In this document: positions 59,843 to 64,000 of the stretch, one piece after another
Layout of the letters: each line of letters starts with the position of its first letter
Position numbering within the stretch: position 1 is the stretch's first letter
DNA from: Hemibagrus wyckioides
Lineage: Eukaryota > Chordata > Actinopteri > Siluriformes > Bagridae
Length of the DNA: 64,000 bases
Assembly: GCF_019097595.1 (NCBI RefSeq)
Contig: NC_080720.1
Coordinates: forward strand, 20,795,352-20,859,351
Direction: 5' to 3'
The notes under the pieces: model-generated
Databases searched by the model: none
The model's input: the letters and a program-made list of their open reading frames with translations, nothing else
What the model was told of the DNA's origin: nothing
Position numbers and translations under genes: made by a program

Positions 59843-60934
59843 CCAGGTTCCAGTCAGTTTAATTTTGTAATTTGCTGTTATTTCCAGTGGAGTCGTCTGA
59901 CCAAGAACATTGTGTACATGTGAGACCGGCTTTGTGAGCATTGTTATTTGGCTCTGCAGACTTTGTTTGCGAGTGTGTGTGAGTGAGTGTGTGTTTGAAT
60001 GTTTACACCCAGTCGGAAGCATTATGCCGTGTTTATTCCACTCGCTCCCACTTGTTTTCTCAAAAGACTTTTAATTACCTTCAGACAACCGCAGCCGAAG
60101 CGATTTGAAGTGAACAGTAGAGGAGCTTGCCAGGCTCACTCTTCACTCTCACTGGATTGGACTGGATAGAGAGACCAGAGTCTGCTTCCAGCACGGAGAA
60201 GTGCGACATGTTCGCCGCTCTCCCGAGAGAAATAAACGCTCCCATTTTTTTAGAACAAGCTGACTTCATAACAGCCAATTGTTTCTGAATCATCGAGGTA
60301 TTTTTGGAAATGCTTAAGTGCAGACTTATTCAGACTTTTTATTCTCTAACTTGAAACTAAAATGACAAAAAAAAAAAACTTAATATACACAGATCCCAGA
60401 AAAGTGTCAAATAAAGCAGTAGGTCAGATTTAGAGGCATACATTTTTTTATTTGGGACACAGTGCAGGTGGGATCACATGGGTTTTTTTTTTTGCAGTTG
60501 GTGCTATTTTGCTGTGGGGACTTGTGCCGCCTGGCAACAGTCTCCGTGGAAACGAGAGGAAGGGAGTACAAGGTACCAGCGGAGAAGAAGCGTGAGTGTG
60601 CGCATGGGGAGAGGAAACAATTGCGGGATTATGCGCACACTCACTTGCGCGCGCACACACACACACACTCGCGCACACACACACACTCGCGCACACACAC
60701 ACAAACAAACACACACACCATAGCACACATCCTTGTTGTACGTAATATTAGGTACTGTCAAGCCTCGGAGCTTTGTGAGTTTAGATAAATGACAGAGAGA
60801 TAAGACTGAGAAAGCACTAATGCTATACTTTAGGTGACTGCTGTAAAACTAGCAAGCCCAAAACTTTCATGCAGACAGTGAGAAAAACAGACAGACTCGA
60901 CTTTTTGCTAAAAGTGAAATGTTTAAAGGTCCTC

Positions 60935-60980
<46 letters not shown>

Positions 60981-62184
60981 CTCTCTCTCACTCCCCATCT
61001 GTTATTGTGCTTGTGTTCTGACTCAGTAGTTCTGGTGATTGGGTTTAATCCCAGCTGAGCGTGCTAGAGAGAATGAAGCGACTCTCGTGGCCAGGCCTCA
61101 GTGAACGCCGCTCCAGGTCCATTTCAGCGCCTCTCCTCGGACAAACCCACCAGAGAGCAGTGTTGTGGTACAGCTTTGTAAATAGAAAGTTAATTACTAC
61201 GTGCGCGCTACCTCGGACAGGTTAAGGATCTAGGGTTAGGGCTGCTCTCGACGGACCGCCTCATGCTCACTTTGCTCTGAAAGGTCAACCAGGTTGCACC
61301 ACCGGCCATAAGACAACAATTCATTCTGTAAGAAGAAGTGCTGGAAGGTTCTGTGTACAGCTCGGTGTAGAAGACTTACGGCACATGGCAGGGAAAAATA
61401 ATGTACTGTAAAGAGGAATAAGCATTAGTGAAGGAAACAAAGTCATCATTTGGTGTGGGAGCCCTCTGCTTTTTAAAAACATTTCAGTTAACTATATTTT
61501 TAACTTCTATCTAATATCTATTCATGTTTAGCCAGTTCCCAGACAAAAAAAAGGATTAGCATGTTCATGGTTACTGAAAACCAGAGGGTTTGTGTGTGTG
61601 TGTGTGTGTGTAGCTGTGTGTGTGTGTGTAGCTGTGTGTGTGTGTGTGTGTGCATATTATAACTTATGATTCTGATTACATCTCACTGTTAAGAAGAATA
61701 AACGGCAGCTATTCATATCAAAGGCAAATGTTTTTACCTTCAGCGCGAGAGGACGAGCAAAGTGGCGAGACACAACACGAGGACAAAACAATATTAGTGG
61801 AGAATAATATTACGAGGTCAGCCATGCTGCTGAAGTGATAACAATGAGATAAGTAAGTGCCTTACTAACCTGCACTATTCTGTGCTTTATCTAACATTAT
61901 TTTCTCATTTTAGTCGTTTATAGATCCTCTGCCTCCTCGTTCTGATTTATACACTGTAGCTTATGTCCATTTATTCTCAAGACAGCAGTACATACAGGAA
62001 GACTCATGATCGTATGGATCAGAGCCACACACACACACACACACACAGGCAGGTCTGATGGAAACATGCTGCAAGACAAAAGACTCGGATGAGAAAGAGA
62101 GAAGAAAAACAAAAAGAATGATTGATAGAAAATCAAAACATGAGAAGGAGAAAAGTCACGGAGAAAGACAGAGCAGCTTTTCAC

Positions 62185-62215
<31 letters not shown>

Positions 62216-62990
62216 AAGAGTGAAAGAGAGAGAGAGGATACTACAGTTCATACAGACTGATAAATCAACTTAAATCAACTTTCACAGATAATACATCAGA
62301 CACACATACACACACACACACACACACACTTAGGTCTACATTGAGTTATTCTGGACATACTAAATCATTACACACACCAGTCCTATGGCCCCATAGCTAC
62401 ACTAGATTCTTAAGCTGTGTTCCATATGATGTAGTACACACTGTGCACTATGTACTCTACCATCTCATAGAGCAAATGGAAAGCTAACGTTACTACTAAC
62501 TGGGTATAAGCCATTTCCCAGTCAGGGTTAAATGATGTCACGTAATGTAACACCGCTAGCTTTCCAAAAGTCTACCGGCGTGTCATCAGTAAATATAATG
62601 ACATTATATATGTTATATACATTATAGTAATGAGTTTAGTCAGTTTCTGTTTTTTTTCTGTGTAATTACACCAACTGATCAGTTCTAGCTGAAGGGCTGG
62701 ATTTCGTTTGCATTCATAGCCCCTTCCTTAACCCGCTGAACTTTTCCCACTGAAGTAGAAACATCTCATACACTCCAACTCTGTTGAGCTGCTGGATAAT
62801 ACTTCATTGATTAAGACTTAAATAATTCACTTTTATGAGCTGCTGGATAATACGATTTTGGGAGTAATACAGTGGCAGGGAAAGTCATTTATTTGTCAGT
62901 TAAGGAAAATTGCTTTGATTTTTAATATCTTTGATCATTTGGATTATAGAAGCATGACTGTGACTGTAGCATTATTTAAATCACAGATTT
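59843..62990. other. Intron sequence with microsatellites
   Basis: No exon is recognised. It includes the CG-containing CA array at 60647-60720, (CT)n at about 60940-60990, (TG)n at about 61590-61653, (CA)n at about 62027-62047, (TG)n(AG)n at about 62185-62237 and (CA)n at about 62303-62330. Confidence 0.4.
60647..60720. repeat. Higher-order CA array with CGCG inserts
   Basis: The unit ACTCGCGCACACACACAC recurs two to three times within a CA tract, so there is an 18-bp higher-order period. GCGCGC is present near the left edge. Confidence 0.8.
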
Positions 62991-63005
62991 ATATTAATGC
63001 AGTCT

Positions 63006-63239
63006 GGTGGTCCAGCAGCAGGATCCTTCGCTGTCATTGCCGCAGCCCAGGTTCGATTCCCGGGCAGGGAGCTAACCCAGCCACTGAAGAGTTAGCTCTC
63101 AGTGTCGGTCCCATGCCCGGATTAAACGGGAGGGTTGCATCAAGAAGGGCATCCGGTGTAAAACCTGTGCCAAATCAAAACACGCGGACCAAATGATCTG
63201 CTGTGGTGACCCCTAATAGGGAGCAGCCAAAAGAACAAC
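63006..63239 (+). mobile_element. tRNA-derived SINE with 15-bp target-site duplication
   Basis: The head has GGTGGTCCAGCAGCAGGATC (box A region) and CAGGTTCGATTCCCGGGC (box B). The body AACGGGAGGGTTGCATCAAG, then AGGGCATCCGGTGTAAAACC, matches 6211-6260. The tail CTGTGGTGACCCCT (63201-63214), then AGGGAGCAGCCAAAAGA, matches the LINE 3' end at 9555. Perfect 15-bp repeats ATATTAATGCAGTCT flank it at 62991-63005 and 63240-63254. The head is more diverged from a tRNA than that of 6089-6331. Confidence 0.88.
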
Positions 63240-63254
63240 ATATTAATGCAGTCT

Positions 63255-64000
63255 AATGGCTCATTATACATCTATGTAGTACCAGCTCATACACTTGTAT
63301 GGAAGAGTCTCCATATAATCTATAAAGGCTAATAAAAATAGATATCTGTAATAAAGAGAAATGTATAGTTCTTGATTCGGTGATGTTTGTCTGTAAAGAG
63401 ATGTACGTTTATAAAACGTATGTCACATGTCAGGCTTCTGTAACAGTCAGTAAGGGTGTATACTCACACTGTGCCTGATTACCCTGTATCAAGCCCAAGC
63501 ATTATTGTCCCCTCTCTGTCTCCTCACTCATGCACTCCTGTTACACTTCACATTCATGCTTACATCAGATATGATGCAATTTTTTGTTTTGAAGAAACAG
63601 CACAATGATAGCACCCATCATTGTAACGTCCCTTTGTTACGTTGTGGCTTATGGAGTCGTTTGGGATGTGGTGACATGTGACCCACGCACATGACTAAAA
63701 GATTTATTACTTAAGCAGCACAGTGAATTTCACTGAATACATATGAGACTATCTATACAGAAGCAGCTGATGTTCAAGGAGGAATTTGCAGCTTTACTTT
63801 CTGATCATCAACAAAGTGAGGACAAAACCGGTCACGTTGAAAAATCTAAATAGTAATAGAAGATGTTTGTAGTAGTAATGATGGCAGTAGCACAGACACA
63901 AGTAGTAGCCCTTACAGGTTGACATTAACATTAATGTGATTAGGCTGCTGTAATGTGACAAAAATACAGTAACTGCGACCACAACTAGACAACTAGTCAA
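63255..64000. other. Intron sequence, nothing recognised
   Basis: AT-rich sequence without an exon, tRNA box or terminus that I can support up to the window end. Confidence 0.45.

Overview
The window looks like non-coding DNA from a ray-finned (teleost) fish. The signs are long AT-rich stretches without exons, very many (TG)n, (GA)n, (GATA)n and (TA)n microsatellites, several families of Tc1/mariner transposon relics, tRNA-derived SINEs, and 5'-truncated LINEs. The mix would suit an otophysan such as a catfish or cyprinid relative, but the sequence cannot settle the species.

Only one convincing host-gene exon is visible: 117 nt on the + strand at 32696-32812, with an acceptor AG before it and a donor GTGAGA after it. 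It encodes 39 residues of the N-terminal extracellular part of a voltage-gated calcium channel alpha-2/delta subunit. CACNA2D2 fits better than CACNA2D1, and much better than CACNA2D3 or CACNA2D4. I could find no neighbouring exon in the 32.7 kb upstream or the 31.2 kb downstream, so I read the window as two very long introns of this gene with one small exon near the middle.

Layout. 0-5 kb: a Tc1-like relic, a tandem dimer with (CA)n spacers, and a second, internally inverted relic of the same Tc1 family. 5-11 kb: a tRNA-Gly-derived SINE with a perfect 11-bp target-site duplication (TSD), LINE fragments on both strands (one with a perfect 13-bp TSD), and antisense SINE pieces. 11-28 kb: fold-back elements, SINE tails, GATA and TA microsatellites, and a decayed Tc1-like transposase. 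28-37 kb: a dense transposon cluster around the exon, with three members of one Tc1 family (termini like CACTGATCAGGC), another Tc1 family ending about 100 bp before the exon, and two loosely related unknown repeats. 37-55 kb: mostly quiet intron with SINE pieces, a BED-finger relic, a nuclear-receptor-like palindrome and a possible conserved element. 55-57 kb: an almost complete Tc1 element with long inverted termini, a TA duplication and a catalytically dead transposase. 57-60 kb: a cluster of compound (CT)n(CA)n and (TG)n(AG)n arrays. 63 kb: a second SINE whose 3' end matches the LINE at 9 kb.

The most informative relationship is between mobile elements: two SINEs and one LINE share a 3' tail and each has a clear TSD, which fits SINE mobilisation by that LINE. 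I see no CRISPR array, no operon, no functional RNA gene and no intact transposase. Family names rest on remembered protein and repeat patterns, not on a database search.
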